Assembly (NCBI GenBank): GCA_937138415.1
Contig: CAKZPA010000026.1
Location: 62,001 to 126,000, forward strand
Origin: an uncultured Nitrospiraceae bacterium
GTDB lineage: Bacteria > Nitrospirota > Thermodesulfovibrionia > Thermodesulfovibrionales > SM23-35
DNA length: 64,000 bases
Direction: 5' to 3'
The translations under genes were made by a program, and so were the position numbers. The notes beneath the pieces were generated by a model, which saw only the letters and a list, made by a program, of their open reading frames with translations, had not been told where the DNA came from and did no database searches. Shown here piece after piece: positions 45,897 to 55,184 of this stretch. The stretch's first letter is position 1. Each line of letters starts with the position of its first letter.

Positions 45897-47318
45897 TTGG
45901 CTGAGACAGTGAGGGTGAGATTCGCGCCGAGCCCGACGGGGCACCTCCATATCGGCGGCGCGCGGACAGCCCTGTTCAACTATCTCTTCGCGCGGCAGAA
46001 CGGGGGGAGTTTCATTCTGCGGATCGAAGATACCGACAGGACCCGTTCGACGGAGGAATACATCGATTCCATCCTCGAGGGGATGCGGTGGCTTCGCCTC
46101 GACTGGGACGAAGGGCCCTACCGTCAAACGGACCGGTTCGATCTCTATCGCCGGTACGCACAACGTCTCGTCGAGGAAAAGAAGGCCTACTACTGTACGT
46201 GCTCGCCGGAGGAACTCGAACGGCGGAGGCAAGAAGCCCTTGCTGCCGGCAGACCCGTGCGCTATGACCGCCGCTGCAGGAATTCGCAAACAGCGTTCAC
46301 CGGTCCGAGCGGTGCGATACGATTCATGATGCCGGAGGAGGGGCAGGTGGGTGTGCCTGACCTCATTAGGGGGGAGATCGTCTTCGACAACGCGCAATTG
46401 GATGACCTCATTATCCTCAGGTCCGACGGCACGCCGACCTACAATTTTACCGTGGTCGTCGACGACGTGGACATGCGCATCACGCACGTCATCAGAGGAG
46501 ACGACCACCTCAACAACACACCGAAGCAGATCCACATCTATCGGGCTTTCGGTTATACCGTGCCCGCCTTCGCGCACGTGCCGATGATCCTCGGGGCCGA
46601 TAAGACGCGCTTGAGCAAGCGGCACGGCGCGACCTCGGTCATCGCCTACCGCGACATGGGGTATCTTCCGGAAGCACTCGTGAACTACCTTGCGCGCCTC
46701 GGGTGGTCGCACGGGGATCAGGAGATCTTTTCTCTCGACGAGCTGGTGCGATATTTTTCGTTCGCACACATCGGCAAGTCCGCCGCGGTCTTCAATCCAG
46801 AGAAACTCCTGTGGCTGAACGGACAGCACATGATGAAGTCGTCTCCCGGGAAACTCGCCGAACTCGTCATACCGTTCCTCAAAAAGATGTCTCTCATCGA
46901 CGACGGCGAAGAGCTCGACAGGTCGTGGCTCGCGAGAGCGGTGTCGACCCTGCAGGAGCGCGCGAAGACGCTCACGGAACTCGCGCAGTCCCTCTCGTTC
47001 TACATCGCTGACCGTATAGAGTATAATGTCAAGGCCAAGGAGAAATTCCTGAATGAGCGCACGTTCGGGTACCTGATCGACGTCAGGGATACCCTTGCGA
47101 AGGTAGAGCCCTTCGCCGCCGCCGAGATCGAAAAGGCATTCCATGCGATCAGCGAAAAGCATCAGGTAAAATTGGGCGCGATCGCTCAACCGGTCCGGGT
47201 GGCCGTCACGGGCAAAACAGAGAGCCCCGGTATTTTCGAGGTGCTCGAAATACTCGGACGGGCAAAGGCCATTGAACGGCTCGGCAGGGCGATCGAGGAC
47301 ATTCAGGCGAGATCATGA
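45897..47318 (+). CDS. gltX: Glutamyl-tRNA synthetase
   Basis: Charges tRNA-Glu. The 473-residue class I enzyme has [14 protein letters not shown] (8-21), a zinc-free insertion, the KMSKS-like loop [10 protein letters not shown] (about 236-245) and a C-terminal anticodon-binding helical domain. The start is TTG 45897 with CGGAGGG upstream. glnS overlaps its stop. Whether it also charges tRNA-Gln is not clear, but a separate GlnRS makes that less likely. Confidence 0.95.
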   Translation: MAETVRVRFAPSPTGHLHIGGARTALFNYLFARQNGGSFILRIEDTDRTRSTEEYIDSILEGMRWLRLDWDEGPYRQTDRFDLYRRYAQRLVEEKKAYYCTCSPEELERRRQEALAAGRPVRYDRRCRNSQTAFTGPSGAIRFMMPEEGQVGVPDLIRGEIVFDNAQLDDLIILRSDGTPTYNFTVVVDDVDMRITHVIRGDDHLNNTPKQIHIYRAFGYTVPAFAHVPMILGADKTRLSKRHGATSVIAYRDMGYLPEALVNYLARLGWSHGDQEIFSLDELVRYFSFAHIGKSAAVFNPEKLLWLNGQHMMKSSPGKLAELVIPFLKKMSLIDDGEELDRSWLARAVSTLQERAKTLTELAQSLSFYIADRIEYNVKAKEKFLNERTFGYLIDVRDTLAKVEPFAAAEIEKAFHAISEKHQVKLGAIAQPVRVAVTGKTESPGIFEVLEILGRAKAIERLGRAIEDIQARS

Positions 47319-49069
47319 GGAAAGACGTGAAGAAAGAGACGGGGAGCGAGAAAAGGGAGCCTGACACCAAGCAGAAGGAGCCCGCCGCACCGCAGCTCGA
47401 TTTCATACGGATGATCGTCAAGGCGGACACCGAATCGGGAAAATTCGGCGGGCGTGTCCACACGAGGTTCCCGCCTGAACCCAACGGGTATCTGCACATC
47501 GGTCACGCGAAATCCATCTGTCTCAATTTCGGCATCGCGGCCGAATTCGACGGCATGTGCAACCTGAGGTTCGACGACACGAACCCCGTGAAGGAAGAGG
47601 TCGAATATGTCGAGTCCATCAAGAGAGACGTGCGATGGCTCGGCTTCAATTGGGACGATCGGGAATACTACGCGTCTGATTATTTCGAGCAGCTTTACCA
47701 GGCGGCGGTCGATCTGATAAAAAAGGGGAAAGCGTATGTCTGCGATCTCTCACCGCGGGAGATAAAAGAGTACCGCGGGACGCTCACCGAGCCGGGGAAA
47801 GACAGCCCTTACCGCAGCAGATCGGTCGAGGAGAACCTCGATTTATTCGAACGCATGCGAAAAGGGGAATTCCCGGACGGGAGCAGGACCCTGCGCGCCA
47901 AGATCGATATGAAATCCGGGAACATCAACATGCGCGATCCGGTGATCTACAGGATCCTTCACGCACCCCATCACAGGACCGGCGATGCCTGGTGCATCTA
48001 TCCGCTGTACGATTTCGCCCACTGTCTCTCCGACTCCATCGAAGGGATAACCCATTCCATTTGCACCCTCGAGTTCGAGGATCATAGACCGCTCTACGAC
48101 TGGTTCCTCGACCAGTTGGGGGTGTATCATCCTCGGCAGATCGAGTTTGCGCGGCTCAACGTGAGCTACACCGTGCTCAGCAAGCGAAAGCTCATCAGAC
48201 TGGTCGAGGAAGGCATCGTGTCGGGGTGGGACGATCCCCGCATGCCGACGATCTCGGGATTGAGGAGGCGCGGTTACACACCGGAGGCGATCAGAAACTT
48301 CTGCGACCGAATCGGTGTCGCGAAAAGAGACAGCGTGGTCGATGTCTCGCTCCTCGAGTACTGTGTCCGGGAAGATCTGAACAGACGGGCGCCCCGCGTC
48401 ATGGCGGTGTTGAACCCGATGAGGGTCGTCATCGACAATTATCCGCCGGACGCCGTCGAAGAACTCGAAGCGATCAATAACCCTGAAGATCCGGGCATGG
48501 GGACGCGGAAGGTCCCTTTTTCCGGTGTGCTCTATATCGAACGCGAAGATTTCCTCGAGAATCCTCCTCAGCAGTTCTACCGTCTTGCGCCAGGCCGGGA
48601 GGTGCGATTGCGGTACGCGTATTTCATCACGTGCACGGGCGTCGTGAGAGATCCGGATACCGGTGACATTGTCGAATTGCGCTGCACGTATGATCCCGCG
48701 ACGCGTGGCGGAGACGCGCCGGATGGTCGCAAGGTAAAATCCACTCTCCACTGGGTATCGGCGGCGCACGCGTGCGAAGCGGAAGTGCGCCTTTATGATC
48801 ATCTCTTCACGAAGGCGGATCCGGACGAAACGGCAGAAGGAGAAGATTTTATGGCGTACATCAACCCCGACTCGCTCCGGATTCTGCACGGCTGTTTCGT
48901 CGAGAAAAGCCTGGCCGAAGCTCCGGTCGGAGCGTTCTATCAGTTCGAGCGCCAGGGCTATTTTTGTGTGGATCCGGATACGACGCGTCGCGGGAAGTTG
49001 GTCTTTAACCGGATCGTAACGCTGCGTGATACATGGGCGAAGATCCAGAAGACCCTCGCTCCACGATGA
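47315..49069 (+). CDS. glnS: Glutaminyl-tRNA synthetase
   Basis: Charges tRNA-Gln directly. The 584-residue class I enzyme has [15 protein letters not shown] (HIGH at 61-64), DDTNP, the catalytic loop VLSKRKL (about 287-293), and two C-terminal beta-barrels (about 340-560). A basic N-terminal tail of about 45 residues precedes it. The ATG overlaps the gltX stop. Having GlnRS next to GluRS and a GatAB pair nearby is a notable combination. Confidence 0.95.
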   Translation: MRKDVKKETGSEKREPDTKQKEPAAPQLDFIRMIVKADTESGKFGGRVHTRFPPEPNGYLHIGHAKSICLNFGIAAEFDGMCNLRFDDTNPVKEEVEYVESIKRDVRWLGFNWDDREYYASDYFEQLYQAAVDLIKKGKAYVCDLSPREIKEYRGTLTEPGKDSPYRSRSVEENLDLFERMRKGEFPDGSRTLRAKIDMKSGNINMRDPVIYRILHAPHHRTGDAWCIYPLYDFAHCLSDSIEGITHSICTLEFEDHRPLYDWFLDQLGVYHPRQIEFARLNVSYTVLSKRKLIRLVEEGIVSGWDDPRMPTISGLRRRGYTPEAIRNFCDRIGVAKRDSVVDVSLLEYCVREDLNRRAPRVMAVLNPMRVVIDNYPPDAVEELEAINNPEDPGMGTRKVPFSGVLYIEREDFLENPPQQFYRLAPGREVRLRYAYFITCTGVVRDPDTGDIVELRCTYDPATRGGDAPDGRKVKSTLHWVSAAHACEAEVRLYDHLFTKADPDETAEGEDFMAYINPDSLRILHGCFVEKSLAEAPVGAFYQFERQGYFCVDPDTTRRGKLVFNRIVTLRDTWAKIQKTLAPR

Positions 49070-49136
49070 AAGGGAACGGTTTCGCATGGGATACGGTCGC
49101 ACGACCGGAGACCGTTCGTAGGGTGCTCCACCGCGC

Positions 49137-50132
49137 ATGAGTTACGTCGCTGTCATCGGTGCGGGGAGCTGGGGAACGACGCTCGCGCATCTCCTCGCGG
49201 AGAAACAGTACGACGTATCGCTCTGGGTCTACGAGAGCGAGCTCGCGGAAGAAATACGCCGGACGAGAGTGAACAGCGTCTACCTGCCGGGCGTGGAGCT
49301 ACCCGACAATATTCGCGTAACGAGCAGCGTGGAGGACGCTCTCACCCGGTCCCGCTATGTCATCAATGCGGTGCCTGCTCAGTATACGCGGATGGTCTTC
49401 AAAGACCTTGCGCCCTACGTCGCGCGCGAATCCGTCGTCATCAGCGTCGCGAAAGGAATCGAGAGAGGCACCCTCTGCACGGTCTCCTCTGTCCTCAAAC
49501 AATTAGTGCACAATCCGATCGCGGTCCTCTCCGGTCCGAGCTTCGCGAAGGAAGTGATCAAAAAACTACCGACCGCCGTCACGCTCGCAACGGACGACAT
49601 CCACATCGGCGTCCATCTCCAGGAAATTTTCAACGTCTCTTACTTCCGGGTTTATACGCACGACGACATCCTCGGCGTCGAACTCGGCGGTGCGCTGAAG
49701 AACGTCATGGCCATCGCATCGGGCATCGCCGACAGCCTCGAACTCGGCAACAACGCGCGCGCCTCTCTAATCACACGAGGATTGATCGAGATGACCCGCC
49801 TCGGCGTCGCGATGGGCGCGAAGGAGAGAACGTTCACGGGGTTGAGCGGTATCGGCGACCTCGTGCTCACCTGTTCGAGCCCCCTCTCGCGGAACTATTC
49901 CGTCGGAGTGAGCCTCGGACAGGGAATGAAATTGAGGGACATCCTCACAAAAACGCGGAGCGTCGCCGAGGGGGTCGCGACCGCGGAATCCGCTTTCGCG
50001 CTCTCGCAGAAGTACGGCGTCGAGATGCCGATCGTGGAGCAGGTCTACAGAGTTCTCTACGAGGACAAAGACCCCTCGCTCGCGGTGAGGGATCTCATGG
50101 AACGCTCCCTGAAATCGGAATTCTATGGATGA
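49137..50132 (+). CDS. gpsA: NAD(P)-dependent glycerol-3-phosphate dehydrogenase
   Basis: Makes glycerol 3-phosphate from dihydroxyacetone phosphate for phospholipids. The 331-residue protein has the N-terminal IGAGSWGTTLA (from 7), SVAKGIE, SGPSFAKE, the catalytic Lys in GGALKNVMAIA (about 188) and RGLIEMTRLG. The ATG at 49137 follows a 67-base gap after glnS. Its stop overlaps the possible start of larB. Confidence 0.95.
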   Translation: MSYVAVIGAGSWGTTLAHLLAEKQYDVSLWVYESELAEEIRRTRVNSVYLPGVELPDNIRVTSSVEDALTRSRYVINAVPAQYTRMVFKDLAPYVARESVVISVAKGIERGTLCTVSSVLKQLVHNPIAVLSGPSFAKEVIKKLPTAVTLATDDIHIGVHLQEIFNVSYFRVYTHDDILGVELGGALKNVMAIASGIADSLELGNNARASLITRGLIEMTRLGVAMGAKERTFTGLSGIGDLVLTCSSPLSRNYSVGVSLGQGMKLRDILTKTRSVAEGVATAESAFALSQKYGVEMPIVEQVYRVLYEDKDPSLAVRDLMERSLKSEFYG

Positions 50133-50185
50133 TCTCACGAGGACACCGTCGTGGCTGGCGGAGAAACGATGATGTTGTGCGCGCC

Positions 50186-50926
50186 ATGGACAGCGTAACC
50201 CTGAGGAAGATACTGAGGTCACTGCAGTCGGGAAGAATCGACCTCGACGAGGCGATGGAAGCCGTAAAGCACCTCCCCTTCGAAGATCTCGCCTTCGCGA
50301 AGATCGACCACCATCGTCAAGTTCGGCAGGGGATCCCGGAGGTCGTCTTTGCCGAGGGGAAAAGGGAAGAGGACGTTGTATCGATCGGTCGCGCCATCTT
50401 CAGGAGGAGCGGAAGGCTCCTCGTCACGAAGGCCTCTGCTGCGATCCATTCGAAACTGCGCATCGAAAGCGCGGTATTTCATCCCGTGTCGCGTGTCATC
50501 GCCGCGGGCGCGGAGCGTCAGCGGAGAGGGCTCATCCTCGTCGTCGCTGCAGGGACATCGGACATCCCCGTGGCGGAGGAAGCCGCCGTGACGGCGTCGT
50601 TTCTCGGGAGCAGAGTGGAAACGGCCTATGACGTCGGCGTTGCCGGAATTCACCGCCTCCTGAGCGTAAAAAAATCCCTCTTCGCCGCGAGGGTTGTCGT
50701 CGTCGTCGCGGGGATGGAAGGTGCCCTGCCCTCGGTTGTCGGCGGGCTCGTCGATAAACCCATCGTTGCTGTCCCGACATCCGTGGGTTACGGGACGAGC
50801 CTCAGGGGACTGACCGCACTGTTCGCCATGCTGAATTCCTGCGTTCCCGGAATCGGGGTCATGAATATCGACAACGGTTTCGGTGCGGGCTGTCTCGCGC
50901 ACCGCATCAACGCACTCGGGCGATAG
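50186..50926 (+). CDS. larB: LarB-type pyridinium biscarboxylate synthase
   Basis: LarB carboxylates nicotinic acid adenine dinucleotide and cleaves it, the first step to the nickel-pincer cofactor. The N-terminal RKILRSLQSGRIDLDEAMEAV and a C-terminal AIR-carboxylase-like domain (about 110-246) with AGTSDIPVAEEA, GMEGALPSVVGGLVDKP and VPTSVGYG are characteristic. The conserved start is ATG 50186; an ATG at 50129 overlapping gpsA is possible. larC, larE and larA are not nearby, so the pathway must be completed elsewhere. Confidence 0.9.
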   Translation: MDSVTLRKILRSLQSGRIDLDEAMEAVKHLPFEDLAFAKIDHHRQVRQGIPEVVFAEGKREEDVVSIGRAIFRRSGRLLVTKASAAIHSKLRIESAVFHPVSRVIAAGAERQRRGLILVVAAGTSDIPVAEEAAVTASFLGSRVETAYDVGVAGIHRLLSVKKSLFAARVVVVVAGMEGALPSVVGGLVDKPIVAVPTSVGYGTSLRGLTALFAMLNSCVPGIGVMNIDNGFGAGCLAHRINALGR

Positions 50927-50973
50927 AGAGCGGTGTCTCCGCGAGAGGTCGCCGCATTGCCAGGACGAAGAGG

Positions 50974-53622
50974 ATGCTTCCTGTGAATCTCTACCTGATC
51001 GACGGCAATTCCTACATCTACCGCGCCTACTACGCTATCAGAACCCTCACCAGTTCTCGGGGGCTTCCCACGAATGCGGTTTACGGTTTCACTACGATGC
51101 TCCTCAAGATTCTCAGAGAAAAAAAGCCGGACGGAATCGTCGTGTCGTTCGATTCGCCCGTGCCGACAGAGCGCCACAGGCTTTTCGAGGAATACAAGGC
51201 TCGGAGACCGGACATGCCCGAAGACCTTGTCCAACAAATCCCGTATATCAAAAGACTGATCGGGGCGTTCAATATACCGATCTTCGAGGTGCCGGGATAC
51301 GAGGCCGATGACATCCTGGCAACAATCGCGAAGAAGGGTGCCGCTCAGGGGTTTGCCGTCTTCATCGTAACCGGTGATAAAGATATGCTCCAGATCGTGA
51401 ACGAACGAATCAAAGTGTACGACCCGCTGAAAGACGCCGTTCTCGATGCATCGTACGTCATGGAGAGATTCGGCATCGCACCGGACCGAATTCCGGAATT
51501 TATGGCACTGACGGGAGATGCAATCGATAACATCCCGGGCGTCAAGGGAATCGGCGAAAAGACGGCACGCGAATTGTTGACGCGGTTCGCCTCGCTCGAT
51601 GATCTCCTGATGAATGCGGTGATGATAGAGAAAGAAAAGCTCCGGCAGCTCGTCCTGGATAATGCCGATATGGTGAGATTGAGTCGTTCGCTCGCGACGC
51701 TCAATTGCGCCGTGCCCATCGCCGTTCGCCTCGAGGATTTCCGCCTGAAAGAACCCGATTGGGTCTCTCTCCTGCGCCTCTTCAGGGAACTCGAATTCGG
51801 GAGCCTCATGAAGCTGATACCGTCCGAGAAAGTACCGGAGTCACGGCATGAGGCGATCTTTTCGATAGCGAGTCTCGAAGAGGCGCTCGCGACACTCGGG
51901 GACGAAATCGCGCTCGATACGGAGGCGACCGGGAAAGACCCCGTTTCCGCGGAACTCGTCGGAGTCGCTTTTTGCGGAGAGGATGGAGCCTTTTACGTGC
52001 CGGTCGCTCACGTTTACCCTGGCGCGCCTGCCCAGCTCGGAAAGAGGGATGTCGTGAAAGCGCTGTCGCTCCTCCTCGAAAGAGAAGACATCCCAAAGAT
52101 CGGACACAACCTGAAGTACGATCTCGTACTCCTCAAAAGAGAGGGCGCAGAAGTGAGGGGCACCCTTTTCGATACGATGCTCGCCTCTTACCTCTTGAAT
52201 CCGAACAAGCCGAACCACAGCCTCGAAGAAGTCGCCTTCGAGCACCTCTCTCTCCGAAAGCGAACGTTTCCGGAAGTGCTCCGGGGGAGGAGTTCATTCG
52301 CCGAGGTTCCGGTGGAGGAGGCGACGGTCTACGCCTGCGAAGACGCGCATCTCGCGCTTCGGTCGAAGGACGTCCTGTTTGCAAAGCTGAAAGAGGAGCA
52401 TCTCGAGACCCTCTATTTCTCGATCGAGATGCCTCTTATCCCGGTACTCGTCGATATGGAAATGGCCGGCGTAAAAGTTGATTCCTCTAAACTTGCGGAG
52501 CTTTCCAAAGAACTCGATCGTGAACTGGACGGGATCACGAGGAGGATCTATTTCCTCGCGGGACAGGAATTCAACATCAATTCGCCGAAGCAGTTGAGCA
52601 GGATACTCTTCGATACGATCGGGCTCCCGCCCGGGAAAAGAACGAAGACCGGTTTTTCGACCGATATGAGCGTCCTTGAAGAACTTGCCCTCCACCACGA
52701 ACTTCCCCGTGAGATCCTCAATTACCGAAGCCTGAGCAAACTGAAGACGACGTACATCGATGTGCTGCCGACGCTCGTAAACCCCCGCACGGGCCGCATT
52801 CACACGTCGTTCAATCAGGCGGGGACCTCGACGGGACGGCTGAGCAGCAGCGAACCGAACCTGCAGAACGTGCCGATCAGGGGGGATTGGGGGAGGCGGA
52901 TACGGGAAGCGTTCGTCGCAGATGACGGGCGGATCCTGCTCTCGGCAGACTATTCGCAGGTTGAGCTGAGAATACTCGCCCACCTGAGCGGTGACGAGGG
53001 GCTCGTCGATGCGTTTAATGACAACCTCGATATCCACGCGAGAACCGCTGCCGAACTGTTCGGCATCCCGATCGATAAGGTGACGGAAGACAACCGTCGC
53101 ATCGCCAAGACGGTGAACTTCGGGATTATCTACGGTATTTCACCCTTCGGACTCTCCGAAACGCTGAGCATAACCGGAAACGATGCGAAAAAATACATAG
53201 ACCGTTACTTCCAACGGCACCCGGGGGTAAAAAAATATATCGATCGGTGTATCGAGGAAGCACGACAGAATGGATACGTAATGACGCTCTTTGGGAGGAA
53301 GCGCGCCATCCCGGAGATTCAGAGCAAGAATCTGCCGGTGCGGCAACAGGGCGAAAGGCTCGCCGTAAACTCGCCGATTCAGGGATCGGCGGCCGATATC
53401 ATCAAGGTAGCGATGATCAACATCTGGAAAAGCCTGCGGGACAGGAAGCTGAGCGCGAAGATGATCCTGCAGGTGCACGATGAACTTCTCTTCGAAGCGC
53501 CGCTCGATGAATGCGACCTGCTGCGGACGATCGTCCGCGAGAACATGGAAGGCGCCGCCTCCCTGTCAGTCCCGCTCAAAGTCGAAATCTATTCCGGCAC
53601 GACATGGGCGGAGGCGCACTGA
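50974..53622 (+). CDS. polA: DNA polymerase I
   Basis: Fills gaps and removes primers. The 882-residue protein has a 5'-3' exonuclease domain (1 to about 290; YLIDGNSYIYRAYYA, GYEADDILAT, TGDKDMLQ). A 3'-5' proofreading domain with its acids intact follows: LDTEATG near 315, GHNLKYD and YACEDAHL. The polymerase domain has motif A SADYSQVELRI, O-helix RRIAKTVNFGIIYG and motif C QVHDELL. Length is usual. It follows larB by 47 bases. Confidence 0.96.
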   Translation: MLPVNLYLIDGNSYIYRAYYAIRTLTSSRGLPTNAVYGFTTMLLKILREKKPDGIVVSFDSPVPTERHRLFEEYKARRPDMPEDLVQQIPYIKRLIGAFNIPIFEVPGYEADDILATIAKKGAAQGFAVFIVTGDKDMLQIVNERIKVYDPLKDAVLDASYVMERFGIAPDRIPEFMALTGDAIDNIPGVKGIGEKTARELLTRFASLDDLLMNAVMIEKEKLRQLVLDNADMVRLSRSLATLNCAVPIAVRLEDFRLKEPDWVSLLRLFRELEFGSLMKLIPSEKVPESRHEAIFSIASLEEALATLGDEIALDTEATGKDPVSAELVGVAFCGEDGAFYVPVAHVYPGAPAQLGKRDVVKALSLLLEREDIPKIGHNLKYDLVLLKREGAEVRGTLFDTMLASYLLNPNKPNHSLEEVAFEHLSLRKRTFPEVLRGRSSFAEVPVEEATVYACEDAHLALRSKDVLFAKLKEEHLETLYFSIEMPLIPVLVDMEMAGVKVDSSKLAELSKELDRELDGITRRIYFLAGQEFNINSPKQLSRILFDTIGLPPGKRTKTGFSTDMSVLEELALHHELPREILNYRSLSKLKTTYIDVLPTLVNPRTGRIHTSFNQAGTSTGRLSSSEPNLQNVPIRGDWGRRIREAFVADDGRILLSADYSQVELRILAHLSGDEGLVDAFNDNLDIHARTAAELFGIPIDKVTEDNRRIAKTVNFGIIYGISPFGLSETLSITGNDAKKYIDRYFQRHPGVKKYIDRCIEEARQNGYVMTLFGRKRAIPEIQSKNLPVRQQGERLAVNSPIQGSAADIIKVAMINIWKSLRDRKLSAKMILQVHDELLFEAPLDECDLLRTIVRENMEGAASLSVPLKVEIYSGTTWAEAH

Positions 53623-53694
53623 CGGAACACCGTCGGCATAGAGATACTTTTCGCCCGGTTGTCCGTTTTGGTATTATATGGCGCAGGAGGGGGC

Positions 53695-54855
53695 ATGAAA
53701 AAGACGTCAGGTGCGCAGAATGTTTCTCCCGTAGCCGAAAAACGGGCAACGAAGAAGAGATCCGGGGACCCCACCGTCACATCCTTGCGAGCACCGTCTA
53801 AAAAGAGTACCAAAACCGCTCCGACAGCGAAGTCCCGTGCTCGAGAGTCGCGGCGCGCTGCGCCCAAACGGGAGGAACACACACGGGGGAAAGGATCCGG
53901 GAAGGGAATGAAACCCACGACCGCAAGGACGTCGCCCCCCGCACGTGCGCCGTCGAAAAAGCCGTCGAAGAGAACATCGGCGAAAGCATCCGTTAAAAAA
54001 ATCGAAGAGACTGAGGTTTTACAAAAAGCCAAAAAAATCGCGAAGTCTCCACGACGAAGTGCGGCGACCGAAAAGCTCGCGTCAATCGGAGGAAAGAGGG
54101 AGACGAAGTCGCCGGGAAGGGTTGCAAAAGAGCCGAAACGAGAGCGTTCAGCGAAGAGACGGGAAAAAGTGCCAGCCGCAAAAAAGTCGATGCCGGCCGC
54201 GGAAAAAGAAAGTCGCCGACCGGGGAAGAAGAAAGTGGCCGGCGAAAAAAAACGCGAGGCAACCCGAAAAAAGAGAGCAGTAAGCGCGAAACGTCGGACA
54301 AAAAGACCAACACGTGAAGGCGAAGAAGAACGTGTTCGGCCGAGGGTTGAGCAGACGCCTGAGGAGCCGCTTGAGCTGAGTGCGGAGATCGTGCCGGAAG
54401 AACCGGAAAGCAAGGGGGTTGCGCTCGTCGAAGAGACCATAACGGCTCCGCCTCGCCACGCTCACATTGAGATGCTCTCACCCGAATACGGCGAGAATTC
54501 GATCACGTTGTTGCCGGTCAATCCCTTTCGGATCTTTGCCTTCTGGGAGGTCCGCCGGGAAACGTTGAAGATCTTTAAGGGCGCTCTCACGCTCAGGCTT
54601 TACGATATCACCGACATCGATTTCGATGCGAGGGAAGCGCAATCCTTCCGAGATATCGCCATATATGAAAGAATCGGCAAGACATACCTCGACGTGTTGC
54701 CTTCGCGTCGCTACGTTGGGGATATCGGGATTCTCTACGAAGGCATCTTTATAGGTTTCGCGCGCTCTGCGCCGGTTTCTACTCCTGTTGCTCACGTCCC
54801 GGGAGAGGAGGTATTCTCCCCCGCGCATGATGCCGATATCCCCATCGGCTATTGA
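53695..54855 (+). CDS. DUF4912 protein with long Lys-rich basic N-terminal tail
   Basis: A 386-residue protein. Residues 1 to about 215 are almost only Lys, Arg, Ala, Ser, Thr, Pro and Glu, with histone H1-like KKxxKK patterns and no predicted fold. From about 255 a compact DUF4912 domain begins (GENSITLLPVNPFRIFAFWEV, TLRLYDITDIDFD, RRYVGDIGILYEG). The DUF4912 fold is related to carbohydrate-binding-like beta sandwiches, but its role is unknown. The basic tail suggests binding to nucleic acid or polyphosphate; this is inference. The ATG at 53695 has GGAGGGGG upstream. It stands alone after polA. Confidence 0.85.
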   Translation: MKKTSGAQNVSPVAEKRATKKRSGDPTVTSLRAPSKKSTKTAPTAKSRARESRRAAPKREEHTRGKGSGKGMKPTTARTSPPARAPSKKPSKRTSAKASVKKIEETEVLQKAKKIAKSPRRSAATEKLASIGGKRETKSPGRVAKEPKRERSAKRREKVPAAKKSMPAAEKESRRPGKKKVAGEKKREATRKKRAVSAKRRTKRPTREGEEERVRPRVEQTPEEPLELSAEIVPEEPESKGVALVEETITAPPRHAHIEMLSPEYGENSITLLPVNPFRIFAFWEVRRETLKIFKGALTLRLYDITDIDFDAREAQSFRDIAIYERIGKTYLDVLPSRRYVGDIGILYEGIFIGFARSAPVSTPVAHVPGEEVFSPAHDADIPIGY

Positions 54856-55184
54856 GAAGCAATATATCATTTCTCTGCAACCCTATGATGCATGAAAAGG
54901 ACGCTTTGATATTTCAGTAATTATTAGAAGTTTTGCATAAACTAATTGCACAGTTTCAGTGTGGTATCAAAAAATGTTTTCGCAAAATAACACGTTGCAC
55001 CATGGCACAATCGTTGCTCTTCTATAAAGATTATAAAGACATGAAATAATAAGCATATAAGGAAGACGATTTTCCCCCTATGCGATGCTGTCGCTCTTGC
55101 TGTAGCGTGAAGAAGCTGACAAAGTGGGTAGCGGTTTGCTAAATTGTAACGAAGTCCAATTTACTAAACCAAAGGAGGGTACGT
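54856..55184. other. AT-rich intergenic region before the porin
   Basis: This 329-base gap is far richer in A and T than its surroundings. It contains the sigma-54-like promoter, a TGCA-bounded inverted repeat around 54935-54951, and several direct poly-A and poly-T runs. No open frame with a family likeness is seen. It probably holds binding sites for an enhancer-binding protein. Confidence 0.6.
55003..55018 (+). promoter_or_regulatory. Sigma-54 (RpoN) promoter
   Basis: TGGCAC, 5 bases, TTGCT. This matches the sigma-54 consensus at both the GG (-24) and GC (-12) positions with exact spacing. RNA would start near 55029 and give a leader of about 155 bases to the ATG at 55185. The upstream AT-rich DNA is suited to enhancer binding. 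This is the only such site noticed in the window. Confidence 0.8.

Noticed and set aside
45894-47189. Open frame (431 codons) antisense to gltX
   Set aside because: Shadow of a conserved synthetase gene; no motif.
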